This document shows, piece by piece, positions 55,902 through 64,000 of a stretch of DNA of 64,000 nucleotides. Location: the NCBI RefSeq assembly GCF_003480915.1, contig NZ_QUKD01000002.1, positions 62,001 through 126,000 on the forward strand, read 5' to 3'. How positions within the stretch are numbered: the first letter of the stretch is position 1; each line of letters begins with the position of its first letter. The position numbers and the translations under genes were made by a program. Source of the DNA: Parabacteroides sp. TM07-1AC. Its GTDB lineage: Bacteria > Bacteroidota > Bacteroidia > Bacteroidales > Tannerellaceae. Below the pieces are notes generated by a model. The model saw only the letters and a program-made list of their open reading frames with translations. It searched no databases and was not told the origin of the DNA.

Positions 55902-56528
55902 CTACCTGGATGACAATTGTATTAAAGGTTGTAATTCTTGTTCAAAAATATCTTTACTGATGATACGGTAATGCGGAGAGTAAGTCTCTTCGAACACTTT
56001 ACTGTGATGACCGACATATTCACCCCGGTTCAAACGGTCGTCGATCTCTTTCCTGTCACTTTCATAGTCCGGCAAAGTTAGCTCCATCGAACGGATAATT
56101 GCTTCAATCCGGTTCCATTCTTTTTGCCATTCGGCAACGGTTACAGGACGGATTCCGTTCACGCTACGGACAAAAGCATCAAAAAAGGTTTGGTAAGGAA
56201 TTTGCCCGTTCTTTATGACGGACAGGTTTACCCGGTAGAAATTACCTTCCCAACCCGTCGGCTCTGCCAGTTCACCTTCTGTTTCCGTATAAGAAGCCAT
56301 TTCACGGCGCAAATAATTTCCGGCAGCAGTCGTATCGCTGATAATATGTCCGGGACCGAACTTATCCTGAAAGAAATTCTTATACAGGTCTTTCAAGGTA
56401 GATTTCGGATAAAACTGCATCTGCCGCTCGACAGCCGTACGGACGGCTTTATCAAAATCAACCTTCTCCGCAGCGGAAACCCACAGGCAGAGAAGGCAGA
56501 AAAAGGATATAAGCAGATTTCGTTTCAT
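55902..56528 (-). CDS. Exported protein of unknown function
   Basis: This 208-residue protein has a clear signal peptide (MKRNLLISFFCLLCLWVSAA). The mature part is helical, rich in aromatic and charged residues (LKDLYKNFFQDKFGPGHII, WEGNFYRVNLSVI, EYVGHHSKVFEETYSPHYRI). I do not recognise the family. The conserved-looking FGPGH and HHSKVF patches suggest a metal or catalytic role, but this is a guess. It lies 2 bases downstream of the TlpA-like gene and is probably co-transcribed with it. Confidence 0.6.
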   Translation of the reverse strand: MKRNLLISFFCLLCLWVSAAEKVDFDKAVRTAVERQMQFYPKSTLKDLYKNFFQDKFGPGHIISDTTAAGNYLRREMASYTETEGELAEPTGWEGNFYRVNLSVIKNGQIPYQTFFDAFVRSVNGIRPVTVAEWQKEWNRIEAIIRSMELTLPDYESDRKEIDDRLNRGEYVGHHSKVFEETYSPHYRIISKDIFEQELQPLIQLSSR

Positions 56529-56530
56529 GC

Positions 56531-57514
56531 TTATTTGATTACGTCTTTTAAAGTATTATGCAATTCTTCACCTGTGATATTCTTGGCAATGATCACACCG
56601 TCAGGATCCAGCAAGACATTAGCCGGAATGCCACGGACACCATACAAGGCCGGTATTTCCGAATCCCAGTATTTCAGGTCGGATACATGCGTCCAGGTCA
56701 GGTTATCATCAGCAATGGCCTTCAGCCATTTATCTTTATTATTATCCAGGGAAATACCGATGATCGTGAAGTTCTTATCCTTGTAATCCTGGAATGCTTT
56801 CACGACATTCGGATTCTCGCGACGGCAAGGAGGACACCAGGATGCCCAGAAATCCAACAGAACATATTTACCACGGAAGTCGGACAAGGAAACAGCCACT
56901 CCAGCCGTATCCGGTAAAGAGAACTCAGGTGCCGTCTTACCGATCTGTACGTTTTCCAATTGACCGATGATGCCATCCAGATCCTTCACATAAGGACAGT
57001 CAGCCAAAGCCGGAGAGATTTTGGAACGAGTAGCCTTCAACTGATCCAGCGGTAGCTGATACGTAAAATACCGGTACAGATAGAAAGCTGCAGCCGGTGA
57101 GTCAGGATATTTGCTGATCAGGCTATCGATATCGAACCCGTTCTCAAAGACCTTACTCTGGTTCTCCTGGAAAATCACATTAACAGGAGAATTCTGCACG
57201 ATAATTGTCTCGCCGTCATTACCGATCGTTACGTCCATAGTAGCGTTCTCAACAAAGAGTTGTACCGGATAATTCATATCCTCGGTAGCCAGACCATACA
57301 ACAGAGGCTGGTCTACTTCACCTTTGAACGTAAATTTCCCATCCTTAATCTCGGCGGTATCCACGTCAAAGAACATTTTATTGCGGAAAGATTTCAGATA
57401 GATCTTGCCGTCAGGCATATTCTCCACTACTCCGTTTATTACATAACCTTTGGGCGTTTCCTGACAGCTTGCCAACAGGAACAACGCCATAGCCATCATT
57501 ACAAATTGTTTCAT
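56531..57514 (-). CDS. TlpA-like thioredoxin lipoprotein with N-terminal DUF4369
   Basis: This 327-residue lipoprotein (lipobox LLASC, Cys17) has an N-terminal DUF4369-like beta domain (about 22-115) and a C-terminal thioredoxin fold (about 190-325). It carries the redox motif WCPPC (Cys227, Cys230) and the following GVRGIPANVLLDPDG. It should act as a periplasmic thiol-disulfide exchanger or peroxide-type reductase. It is followed 2 bases later by an unknown exported gene and preceded by the ferredoxin gene on the same strand. Proteins of this layout are common in Bacteroidota, and their partners are usually unknown. Confidence 0.88.
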   Translation of the reverse strand: MKQFVMMAMALFLLASCQETPKGYVINGVVENMPDGKIYLKSFRNKMFFDVDTAEIKDGKFTFKGEVDQPLLYGLATEDMNYPVQLFVENATMDVTIGNDGETIIVQNSPVNVIFQENQSKVFENGFDIDSLISKYPDSPAAAFYLYRYFTYQLPLDQLKATRSKISPALADCPYVKDLDGIIGQLENVQIGKTAPEFSLPDTAGVAVSLSDFRGKYVLLDFWASWCPPCRRENPNVVKAFQDYKDKNFTIIGISLDNNKDKWLKAIADDNLTWTHVSDLKYWDSEIPALYGVRGIPANVLLDPDGVIIAKNITGEELHNTLKDVIK

Positions 57515-57525
57515 TTTTGCTTTGT

Positions 57526-58302
57526 TTATTGTTTAGTATCGGGATGATGATATCTTCCTTTCTTCAGGGTTATCTTACCATATTCGATGGCACGAACCGG
57601 ACAACGATGGATACAAGCGACACATTGTATACAGGTATCAGACCAGACAGGTCTCCCGCCGGTCAGCGTAATCGTTTCGGTCGGACAAACCCGCTCACAC
57701 AGGCCGCATGAGATACAGTCATCCGTCACCCGAAAAGAATTCTTCCCTATGGCAAAGTTAGTAAAAAGAGGATATATCCAGTAGCTTTTCAGCCCCGGCA
57801 GGCTTCCTTTCTTGTATAAATTAACGTTTTTACCATCCCGAATAGCGGCTACAATAGTATCGACAGTCGAAGGGGCGTCTTTCAGTTTCTCTTGTTCCAC
57901 CTCTTTGCTATCGACATCGAAACCCGGTAACAGGATATAATTGTTCGGCATAATGACAGAGTAACTATCGGTCAGTATAAGACCTTTCTTTTTCAGTACT
58001 TTCCGCATTATATCATCCGTATAGCCACATTCGTCGCCACAGGTTGAGATAGAATAAACCGGTTGTTTATCGTATCCGGTCAGCTTCAAACCAGAGATAA
58101 AGCGAGTTACAGGAACAGCTGGTCCCCAGGAATGCACCGGGTAAACGAACAGCACTTTCTCGTCTTCCCTGAGCGGACAGACAAATTCCTTTTTACCTGT
58201 TTTTAACTCCTCTGCTATCGAAACAACAGGCTCTCCCAAAGCGATGCCCAAAGCATTCGCAACCCAACGGGAGTTCCCGGTTCCTGAAAAGTAAAATATC
58301 AT
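57526..58302 (-). CDS. EFR1-family flavodoxin-like/ferredoxin protein
   Basis: This 258-residue cytoplasmic protein has an N-terminal flavodoxin-like FMN site (IFYFSGTGNSRWVANALG) and two C-terminal 4Fe-4S motifs: Cys196-x2-Cys199-x2-Cys202-x3-Cys206-Pro and Cys224-x2-Cys227-x2-Cys230-x3-Cys234-Pro. This is the EFR1-type layout. It probably transfers electrons from an unknown donor. It has its own promoter box (complement of CAAATGTA, 58325-58332), divergent from the small toxin-antitoxin operon. Confidence 0.88.
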   Translation of the reverse strand: MIFYFSGTGNSRWVANALGIALGEPVVSIAEELKTGKKEFVCPLREDEKVLFVYPVHSWGPAVPVTRFISGLKLTGYDKQPVYSISTCGDECGYTDDIMRKVLKKKGLILTDSYSVIMPNNYILLPGFDVDSKEVEQEKLKDAPSTVDTIVAAIRDGKNVNLYKKGSLPGLKSYWIYPLFTNFAIGKNSFRVTDDCISCGLCERVCPTETITLTGGRPVWSDTCIQCVACIHRCPVRAIEYGKITLKKGRYHHPDTKQ

Positions 58303-58324
58303 ACGTGTATTTCTTATTTGGTCA

Positions 58325-58332
58325 CAAATGTA
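58325..58332 (-). promoter_or_regulatory. Promoter -7 box for the EFR1-type gene
   Basis: CAAATGTA reads TACATTTG on the minus strand (TAnnTTTG), 23 bases upstream of the ATG at 58302. It is divergent from the box at 58356-58363. Confidence 0.6.
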
Positions 58333-58355
58333 AATATAATTCAGAATTAATACCT

Positions 58356-58363
58356 TATATTTG
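58356..58363 (+). promoter_or_regulatory. Promoter -7 box for the toxin-antitoxin pair
   Basis: TATATTTG (TAnnTTTG). Transcription would start near 58370, so the ATG at 58366 would not be translated. This is why the ATG at 58393 is taken as the antitoxin start. Confidence 0.6.
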
Positions 58364-58392
58364 TCATGCTAGTAAACCAAATAAGAAATATT

Positions 58393-58653
58393 ATGACTAC
58401 AATGGAATTAAATTTACGGAAACAATGTTTCACCGAGTTCATCCTCTCGATGAGTGAAGAGGAGTTTACAGAGTTGGAGAATTATGCAAAAACTTTACAG
58501 CAAAGGAAGCTTACATCTAAAAGTAAACCGTACCCTTGGGCACCGACTCTTGATGAAATGAGATCGATTGTTGCTGAATCTGAAGAGAACTACCGCCACG
58601 GGAAGTTTATCGAAGAAGAGGATATGGATAACTACTTGGATTCGCTTAAATGA
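58393..58653 (+). CDS. Antitoxin-like small protein (partner of ParE/RelE-like toxin)
   Basis: This 86-residue acidic protein (MTTMELNLRKQCFTEFILS) has a helical N-terminus (EEFTELENYAKTLQQRK) and an acidic tail (EENYRHGKFIEEEDMDNYL), in keeping with a small antitoxin whose C-terminus wraps the toxin. I do not recognise a DNA-binding motif with certainty. It overlaps the downstream toxin gene by 4 bases (ATGA), the common type II coupling. The ATG at 58366 is also in frame but lies at the predicted promoter. Confidence 0.7.
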   Translation: MTTMELNLRKQCFTEFILSMSEEEFTELENYAKTLQQRKLTSKSKPYPWAPTLDEMRSIVAESEENYRHGKFIEEEDMDNYLDSLK

Positions 58654-58961
58654 AAAAGCTTAGATGGGACCCTATCGCAAAAGAACAAATCACAGAAATA
58701 TTCAACTTTTATAAGACGCGATACGGAGTACGTACTGCAAAAAAAATTTCTGATGCAATCAGACTAAGCAGTAAAAGACTGAAAGAACAACCCCTGTTAG
58801 GATTTAAGGAACCTTTATTACTTACTAATCCTCATGGATATCGTTCGCTTATTGAAGGTAATTATAAAATCGTATATTGCCTGGAAAAGGATAATTATAT
58901 CAGAATTGCTGCCATATTCGATTGCAGACAAAATCCGGATAAACTGTCCCAAGCCTTATAG
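58650..58961 (+). CDS. RelE/ParE-superfamily toxin
   Basis: This 103-residue basic protein (MKKLRWDPIAKEQITEIFNF) has ParE-type helices and a C-terminal beta core: PHGYRSLIEGNYKIVYCLE and IRIAAIFDCRQNPDKL. The pattern Y-R-x-L/I-x-x-G-N-Y-K-I-x-Y is typical of ParE toxins. RelE-type members cut mRNA at the ribosome and ParE-type ones inhibit gyrase; which applies here is not clear. It follows the antitoxin by a 4-base overlap and ends at a perfect hairpin. Confidence 0.85.
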   Translation: MKKLRWDPIAKEQITEIFNFYKTRYGVRTAKKISDAIRLSSKRLKEQPLLGFKEPLLLTNPHGYRSLIEGNYKIVYCLEKDNYIRIAAIFDCRQNPDKLSQAL

Positions 58962-58966
58962 ATAGA

Positions 58967-59010
58967 AGCACAGTAAACATCCTTTATACAGATTATTTAC
59001 TGTGCTTTTC
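58967..59010. terminator. Terminator between converging toxin and efflux genes
   Basis: AGCACAGTAAA (58967-58977) pairs perfectly with TTTACTGTGCT (58996-59006) around an 18-base loop. TTTCC follows on the plus strand. Confidence 0.7.
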
Positions 59011-59013
59011 CTA

Positions 59014-60270
59014 TTACATCTCCACATCCCAAACCCCGGCACTCTTCTCTAACTCCACAAGCGCTGTACAATAATTGAACAAAGTCTCTATATATTGTGC
59101 CTGCACATCATCATACGTCCGTTGGGCATCCAGGACCTCCAGCAGGGAGACTTCTCCCCGGTTATAGCTATAGATCTTCCCGTCGATCACTTCCTGGGCC
59201 GCATGAAGCATGCCATTCTCATAATGGCTGACCTGCACCGTCAATGACTGATAACTGCGGTAAGCCTGCATCACTTCCGTCTGTACCTGTAATAAAGCCT
59301 GCTGATACTGCGTTTCCGCCTGCTGTTCACGGAAACGGGCTGCACGCACCGCCCCTTTATTAAAGTTGGAAAACTTCAGGGGAATAGCGATCCCCGCCGT
59401 CACCCCCGTAAAGGGAGGAGCCGGAGCTTCTTCATTATGTACCCGGGCATTCTTGCTTACAGCGATGGAAAGGTCTACATCCGTATTCCGTTCCCGCCGT
59501 GTCACTTTCAGAGCACGGGCAGCTACTTCCTTATTCTTCAGAGCAGCCACCAGATCGGCACGGTTGATGGAAGCAGTAGAGATCAGGTCGGCAAGCACAA
59601 AATCGCGGGATGACAGATGCAGCGAAGCCTCCGGAATATATAAGGTATCCCGGGCAACCGAACCGGTCAGCAGGTTCAGATTAGAGAAAGCGTTATGCAA
59701 ATCTGTTTCCGCCTGCAATAATTCATTCTTCAGGATACCGGCCTCCAGACGGCTTTGCGTAGCATCGATCTCCATAATCTTCCCTAAAGTGAAACGAACA
59801 CTGTCACTTTCCGCCAACTGGCGGATATTCTCATAAGCATTCTGTTTCACCTTATACAAGTCATATTGTTTCAACGCCTCCAGGTAAGAGACCGTAGCAT
59901 CGGCACGCAGGTTGCGGAAGTAATCGGCAAGGAGCGCCTTCGTCAATTCACTTTCACTCCGGGCAAGGGCTATATTCGCTCCCCGTTTCCCGAAAGAAAA
60001 CGTTTTGCTCAGTTCTACCTCTACTCCTTCTCCCATCTGCAAGCTTCCGTTTTCGTTATTGAAATACGATACGGAAAGGTTCGGGTCATTGAAGACTTTC
60101 GAAGCAACGACCTCCGCTTCGGAAACATCCATATTCAGACGTTCGGCTGCATACTCCAGGTTCCCTTCCGTCACCTTCTCCATATAATTGCGGTAAGAGA
60201 GGGGAACCATCTGCTGGGCACTCCCTGCCAAACTTCCGGCAAGCAGGCACATAGTAATATATTGTCGCAT
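59014..60270 (-). CDS. TolC-family outer-membrane protein of the metal efflux operon (CusC-like)
   Basis: This 418-residue outer-membrane channel has a signal peptide (MRQYITMCLLAGSLAGSAQQ) and TolC-like long helices (EAEVVASKVFNDPNLSVSYF, FGKRGANIALARSE). It resembles the CzcC/CusC branch of outer-membrane factors. It lies 46 bases downstream of the CusA-like permease gene on the same strand and completes the CusB-CusA-CusC order of a divalent or monovalent cation efflux operon. A copper/silver or cobalt/zinc/cadmium choice cannot be made from sequence. Confidence 0.85.
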   Translation of the reverse strand: MRQYITMCLLAGSLAGSAQQMVPLSYRNYMEKVTEGNLEYAAERLNMDVSEAEVVASKVFNDPNLSVSYFNNENGSLQMGEGVEVELSKTFSFGKRGANIALARSESELTKALLADYFRNLRADATVSYLEALKQYDLYKVKQNAYENIRQLAESDSVRFTLGKIMEIDATQSRLEAGILKNELLQAETDLHNAFSNLNLLTGSVARDTLYIPEASLHLSSRDFVLADLISTASINRADLVAALKNKEVAARALKVTRRERNTDVDLSIAVSKNARVHNEEAPAPPFTGVTAGIAIPLKFSNFNKGAVRAARFREQQAETQYQQALLQVQTEVMQAYRSYQSLTVQVSHYENGMLHAAQEVIDGKIYSYNRGEVSLLEVLDAQRTYDDVQAQYIETLFNYCTALVELEKSAGVWDVEM

Positions 60271-60316
60271 ATCTTTTATTCTTTTTATCTGTACTTTCTA
60301 ATTCTTTCCTCCCTGC

Positions 60317-63300
60317 CTAAACAGTCGTATCCTCCGGTTTAACAGGTGGCGTATCTTCATCCAAATAGTGCTTTTCCACCAGATAATACAAAGCAGGAAG
60401 TACATAAAGCGTAATAACGGTCGCAAACAGCAGCCCATAGACAATCACCGTTGCCAACGGACGTTGCACATCCGAACCGATCCCCGTACTCAAGGAAGCC
60501 GGCAACAATCCCAATACAGCTACCGTTGCCGTCATCAGGATCGGACGGAAACGGTGTTTCGCCCCGGTAATAATGGACTGCTTGAAACCCCGGTCGCGGC
60601 TACGCAGGTTATTGATATGGGAGATCATAATCACACCATTCTGAATCGCCACACCGATCAACGCAATAAAACCGACGGCAGAAGACACATTCAGCGTCAT
60701 CCCCCGCACATTCAACGCCAACATGCCGCCGAAAAGAGCCAAAGGAACCACGCACATCATCAAAGCTGCCTGACGGAACTTTCCACAGGCGGCAAACAAC
60801 AGCAACAGCATGATACCCAAAGCCAGAGGCACGACTGCCGCCAGACGTTTATAGGCACGGTTCTGATTCTCGAACTGCCCTGCCCATTGCAGATGAACGG
60901 TATCATGGTTATAGGCAACCTCCTTATCGATCAGCCGGTTCGCCTTATTCAGAAACTCGGTCAGGTCAACGCCACGCAGGTTGATATGGATAGTCAGATG
61001 GCGTTTGTTCATTTCACGGGAAATGGTACTGGCACCGGTTGTCATTTTCACCTCTGCCACCTGCGAAAGCGGTATCTTCGCTCCTGCCCCGTTAGTAAGC
61101 AACAGATTACCGATACTTTCGGGCGTATCACGACTGGCATCGTCGAAACGGCAGATCACGTCGTAACTTTTGCTTCCGACAAATATCTGTGAGATAGCCT
61201 TTCCTCCGATCGCCAGCTCGATCATATCGGCTACATCGGAAAAGTTCAGTCCGTATTGCGCGATACGGTCACGGTCGGCGACTATTTGCAACTGAGGTAA
61301 CGGCGGTTCCTGATCGATAGCTACGTCGGCAGCTCCGGGAATCGCACGCAGTACATTTACCACTTTGTCGGCTATATGGCGGGTATCAGTGATATCATCG
61401 CCATAGACTTTGATTGCCAGGTCGCTATGGGCACCGGCTATCTGGTCCATTACCATGTCGATGATCGGTTGCGAGAAGCTGACGGTATAGCCGGGCATGG
61501 TCGACAACGTCTCCGACATTTCCTCGATCAGGTCTGCCTTTGTCTTGCCGAACTTCCAGGTGTCGTAGGGTTTCAGACCTACTCCGCATTCGATATGAGA
61601 CAGAGAGAAAGCCTCTGCTCCCTCATCATCACGACCTACCTGGGTCATTACATAAGAGACTTCATCAAACTGTTTCACCGCTTTACGCAACTCCGCTCCC
61701 ATCTCTTTCGACTTCTCGATCGAAATACCCGGAGGTAACTGCACTTGAATCCAGATAGCTCCTTCGTCAAGCGGCGGCAGGAAGTCTTTTCCAACCGTAT
61801 AACTCAAGACACCGGCAGCAACCAGTATAACCAATAACGGCAGTAATACCCGCTTAGGTTTATCCAGCAAAGCGACGATCTGTCTGTGATAGATCTCTCC
61901 CAACTTCTCCAGCCAGCGGTTATGATATATCTTACGCGGTTTGCGATAAGCATAAAAAGCCAGTCCCGGTATCAGGAACAAAGCGACAGCCAGAGCACCC
62001 AACAAAGCATATCCTACGGTGTAAGCCATCGGCGTAAACAGTTTCTTTTCGATATGTTCGAAAGCAAACAGGGGAAGATAAGCCGTTATGATAATTAATG
62101 TAGAGAAAAAGATCGGACGGGCAACTTCTGTCGTACGGCGCAGGATGGAATCTTCAGTCAGTATCTCGTCCGGATGCCGTTCGCGCTTCTTCAGGATAGT
62201 TTCCATCATCACGATCGCTCCGTCCACCAAAATACCGAAATCGATAGCACCCAACGAAAGCAAGTTGGCAGGAATATCCGTCAGGTGCATCAGGATAAAG
62301 GCGATCAACAAAGATAACGGAATGGTAAGTGCTACCAATAAAGCGCCACGCCAATTCCCTAAAAACAGGATCAGAACCAACACCACCAGCACCATTCCCT
62401 CAAATAGTGTATGGGATACGGTATGCAAGGTCATATCAACCAAATTCGTACGATCCATAAAGACATGCAGGCGGGTTCCTTCAGGTAGGGCCTCATTATT
62501 CAGTTCGTCCACAGCCAGATGCACACCTTCCAGCACCTTAGACGGATTCTCGCCGCGAAGCATCTGAACAATACCTTCCACACCATCCGAATGATCACGC
62601 ACACCATCGAAGAAACCTAATACGCCCTTGCGTTCCAGACTCCCGTACTTCAATGTTCCCAGATCGTCGAGATAGACAGGTATACCATTCTCGGTTTTGA
62701 TAACAATACGCCCCAGGTCTGTCAAGTCTTTTACCAAACCGATACCACGGATCACGTAACTTAGGTCACCCCGGCTCAACATGCTGCCGCCGGCATTTAC
62801 GTTATTCTTTTCGATCTTCTCGGTGATATCGCCCAATGTCACATTATATTGTTCCATCTTATGCGGATTCACCTCTATCTGGTACTGTGTAGTAATACCG
62901 CCGTAGTTACTGACATCGGCAACCCCCGTCACTTGTTTCAGACGGGGAATGATCACCCACTTATGCAGGTCGGTCAGCTCACGCAAGTCCAGCCGGTCGC
63001 TTTCCAGTACATACCGGAAAATCTCACCGGTAGGTGAAGTCAGCGGGTTCAATCCCGGAACCGCATCGTAAGGCAGTTCCACATCGACCAGACGTTCCTG
63101 CACACGCTGGCGTGCCCAGTAATCGTCGATACCGTCGTCGAACACCAGCACGACAGTAGACAGTCCGAAGGTATTCTTACTTCGCATCACATTCAGGCCC
63201 GGCATACCGTTCATTGCCCTTTCGATAGGGATACTGATCTGTTGCTCGATCTCTTCGGCAGCCAGTCCGGGAACCTGTGTTACAACTTGTACGGTAGTAT

Positions 63301-63427
63301 CGGCAATATCCGGATAGGCGTCGATCGCCAGGTTCGTCCATGAGTAATATCCTACAACGGCAAGAAACAGGAATAGTACGAACATCAGCCCTCGCCGATG
63401 TATCGCCATATAAATTATCTTTTTCAT
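60317..63427 (-). CDS. CusA/CzcA-family heavy-metal RND efflux permease
   Basis: This 1036-residue inner-membrane RND pump starts MKKIIYMAIHRRGLMFVLFL and has 12 membrane segments. It carries the HME-type features DAYPDIADTTVQVVTQVPGLA, a central DFGILVDGAIVMMETILKK with the proton-relay Asp, TVGKDFLPPLDEGAIWI and ALIGVAIQNGVIMI. The sequence belongs to the heavy-metal group of RND pumps, in contrast to the drug-type pump at 17-20 kb. Its operon neighbours are CusB (upstream) and CusC (downstream). The metal is not identifiable by eye. Confidence 0.93.
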   Translation of the reverse strand: MKKIIYMAIHRRGLMFVLFLFLAVVGYYSWTNLAIDAYPDIADTTVQVVTQVPGLAAEEIEQQISIPIERAMNGMPGLNVMRSKNTFGLSTVVLVFDDGIDDYWARQRVQERLVDVELPYDAVPGLNPLTSPTGEIFRYVLESDRLDLRELTDLHKWVIIPRLKQVTGVADVSNYGGITTQYQIEVNPHKMEQYNVTLGDITEKIEKNNVNAGGSMLSRGDLSYVIRGIGLVKDLTDLGRIVIKTENGIPVYLDDLGTLKYGSLERKGVLGFFDGVRDHSDGVEGIVQMLRGENPSKVLEGVHLAVDELNNEALPEGTRLHVFMDRTNLVDMTLHTVSHTLFEGMVLVVLVLILFLGNWRGALLVALTIPLSLLIAFILMHLTDIPANLLSLGAIDFGILVDGAIVMMETILKKRERHPDEILTEDSILRRTTEVARPIFFSTLIIITAYLPLFAFEHIEKKLFTPMAYTVGYALLGALAVALFLIPGLAFYAYRKPRKIYHNRWLEKLGEIYHRQIVALLDKPKRVLLPLLVILVAAGVLSYTVGKDFLPPLDEGAIWIQVQLPPGISIEKSKEMGAELRKAVKQFDEVSYVMTQVGRDDEGAEAFSLSHIECGVGLKPYDTWKFGKTKADLIEEMSETLSTMPGYTVSFSQPIIDMVMDQIAGAHSDLAIKVYGDDITDTRHIADKVVNVLRAIPGAADVAIDQEPPLPQLQIVADRDRIAQYGLNFSDVADMIELAIGGKAISQIFVGSKSYDVICRFDDASRDTPESIGNLLLTNGAGAKIPLSQVAEVKMTTGASTISREMNKRHLTIHINLRGVDLTEFLNKANRLIDKEVAYNHDTVHLQWAGQFENQNRAYKRLAAVVPLALGIMLLLLFAACGKFRQAALMMCVVPLALFGGMLALNVRGMTLNVSSAVGFIALIGVAIQNGVIMISHINNLRSRDRGFKQSIITGAKHRFRPILMTATVAVLGLLPASLSTGIGSDVQRPLATVIVYGLLFATVITLYVLPALYYLVEKHYLDEDTPPVKPEDTTV

Positions 63428-63432
63428 AGGAT

Positions 63433-64000
63433 CTACCGGGCGTCAAGTAAATAAAAAGCTCCCGTACTTACAATCGTATCTCCGGGTGTCAGTCCGGAAA
63501 GAATCACCGTCTTGCCGTCTTCCGTAACAGAAGTAGAAACTTTCTGCTTCCGGTAACAATTATTACCCAAAGCAAGCAAAACATAAGCACTCTCCTCTTC
63601 CTGCAGAATAGCCGAAGTCGGGATACGGATTACCTCCGTACTGCGGTCGCACAATTTGACCGTTCCATACATAGCCGGTTTCATCAGACGCGAACTGTTA
63701 TCACATTCGATCAAAACCTCTACCGAACGGGTGTCTTCATCCAACATTTCACTGACATGATAGATCTTTCCTGAAAACGGCTGGTCAGGCATAGCCAGCA
63801 AACGGACTTCAACACTGTCGAGTGCCTGTATCATCCCCATATCCTTTTCTTTCACATGGGCAGCGACCCATACTTTACTCAGGTTAGTTATCACCGCCAC
63901 CGGTTCGGCATCTTCCTTGATATACTGGCCGATCACGATACGATCGGTCACGATCTCACCAGCTATCGGTGAACGAACGATCAGAGGTTGTCCCAGCACC
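63433..64000 (-). CDS. CusB-type periplasmic adaptor, N-terminus outside window
   Basis: The C-terminal 189 residues of a periplasmic adaptor end VSTGAFYLLDAR. Visible are SPIAGEIVTDRIVIGQYIK (the second lipoyl half), VWVAAHVKEKDMGMI (beta-barrel) and KPAMYGTVKLCDRS (membrane-proximal). It joins the CusA-like permease to the CusC-like channel. The stop lies 5 bases before the permease start, so the genes form one operon. The gene continues past the right window edge, so its signal peptide and any metal-binding N-terminus are not seen. Confidence 0.85.
   Translation of the reverse strand, partial: VLGQPLIVRSPIAGEIVTDRIVIGQYIKEDAEPVAVITNLSKVWVAAHVKEKDMGMIQALDSVEVRLLAMPDQPFSGKIYHVSEMLDEDTRSVEVLIECDNSSRLMKPAMYGTVKLCDRSTEVIRIPTSAILQEEESAYVLLALGNNCYRKQKVSTSVTEDGKTVILSGLTPGDTIVSTGAFYLLDAR

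Overview
The window comes from a gut Bacteroidota chromosome, most likely Parabacteroides (Tannerellaceae). The signs are two SusC/SusD pairs, TolC/RND efflux systems, many lipoproteins, Bacteroidetes-type promoters (TAnnTTTG, one with TTG 20 bases upstream), a Bacteroides-type tandem nagA and two-domain nagB, and a steroid/bile-acid reductase cluster of the kind I remember from Parabacteroides merdae. The genus is inferred from gene content; no rRNA or tRNA gene is present to confirm it.

Layout. 1-10,965 (minus strand) is a sialic-acid utilisation locus: a FadR-type GntR regulator, a Neu5Ac-lyase-like aldolase, SusC, SusD, one 1254-residue protein joining a lipoprotein sialidase, a Kelch mutarotase and a sodium/solute symporter, and a partial FAD oxidoreductase. 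This block is visibly more AT-rich than the rest. It borders a broken IS4-family element (11,376-12,458). 12.6-20.5 kb carries an HdeD-like protein, an AraC regulator and a TetR-TolC-adaptor-RND efflux operon. After a large intergenic hairpin, 20.66-24.42 kb holds a PII-like protein, an STM3941-like protein and three candidate steroid enzymes (5-alpha-reductase, Old Yellow Enzyme reductase, short-chain dehydrogenase). 24.5-26.2 kb is housekeeping (L25, peptidyl-tRNA hydrolase, S4 protein). 26.2-26.7 kb is an intergenic block of repeats. 26.7-35.7 kb has a YwqK-like protein, a TonB receptor with a beta-helix lipoprotein, and assorted metabolic or unknown genes.

35.7-40.3 kb is an amino-sugar catabolic block: two tandem NagA paralogues and a NagB-like/PIG-L two-domain protein. 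It could process the GlcNAc-6-P made from sialic acid by the first locus, although no ManNAc epimerase or kinase is visible. An ABC-F ATPase follows. 42.4-42.9 kb contains a solo end of the same IS family and a 15-17 bp inverted repeat pair flanking an outward-facing promoter box. This looks like an invertible, phase-variable promoter, currently OFF, in front of a second SusC/SusD operon. That operon is followed by a DUF6057 membrane protein, a TolB-propeller lipoprotein with a CxxCH motif, a DUF3332 lipoprotein and a GH2 beta-galactosidase.

55-64 kb has a TIGR01777 epimerase, an unknown exported protein, a TlpA-like thioredoxin, an EFR1 ferredoxin, a small toxin-antitoxin pair and a heavy-metal CusCBA-type efflux operon cut by the window edge.

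The observations most worth following are the triple sialidase-mutarotase-symporter fusion, the putative invertible promoter, the steroid-reductase cluster, the loss of canonical catalytic residues in the NagB-like domain, and the evenly spaced ACCCGGGT palindromes. Assignments come from reading translations and motifs by eye. No database search was possible.
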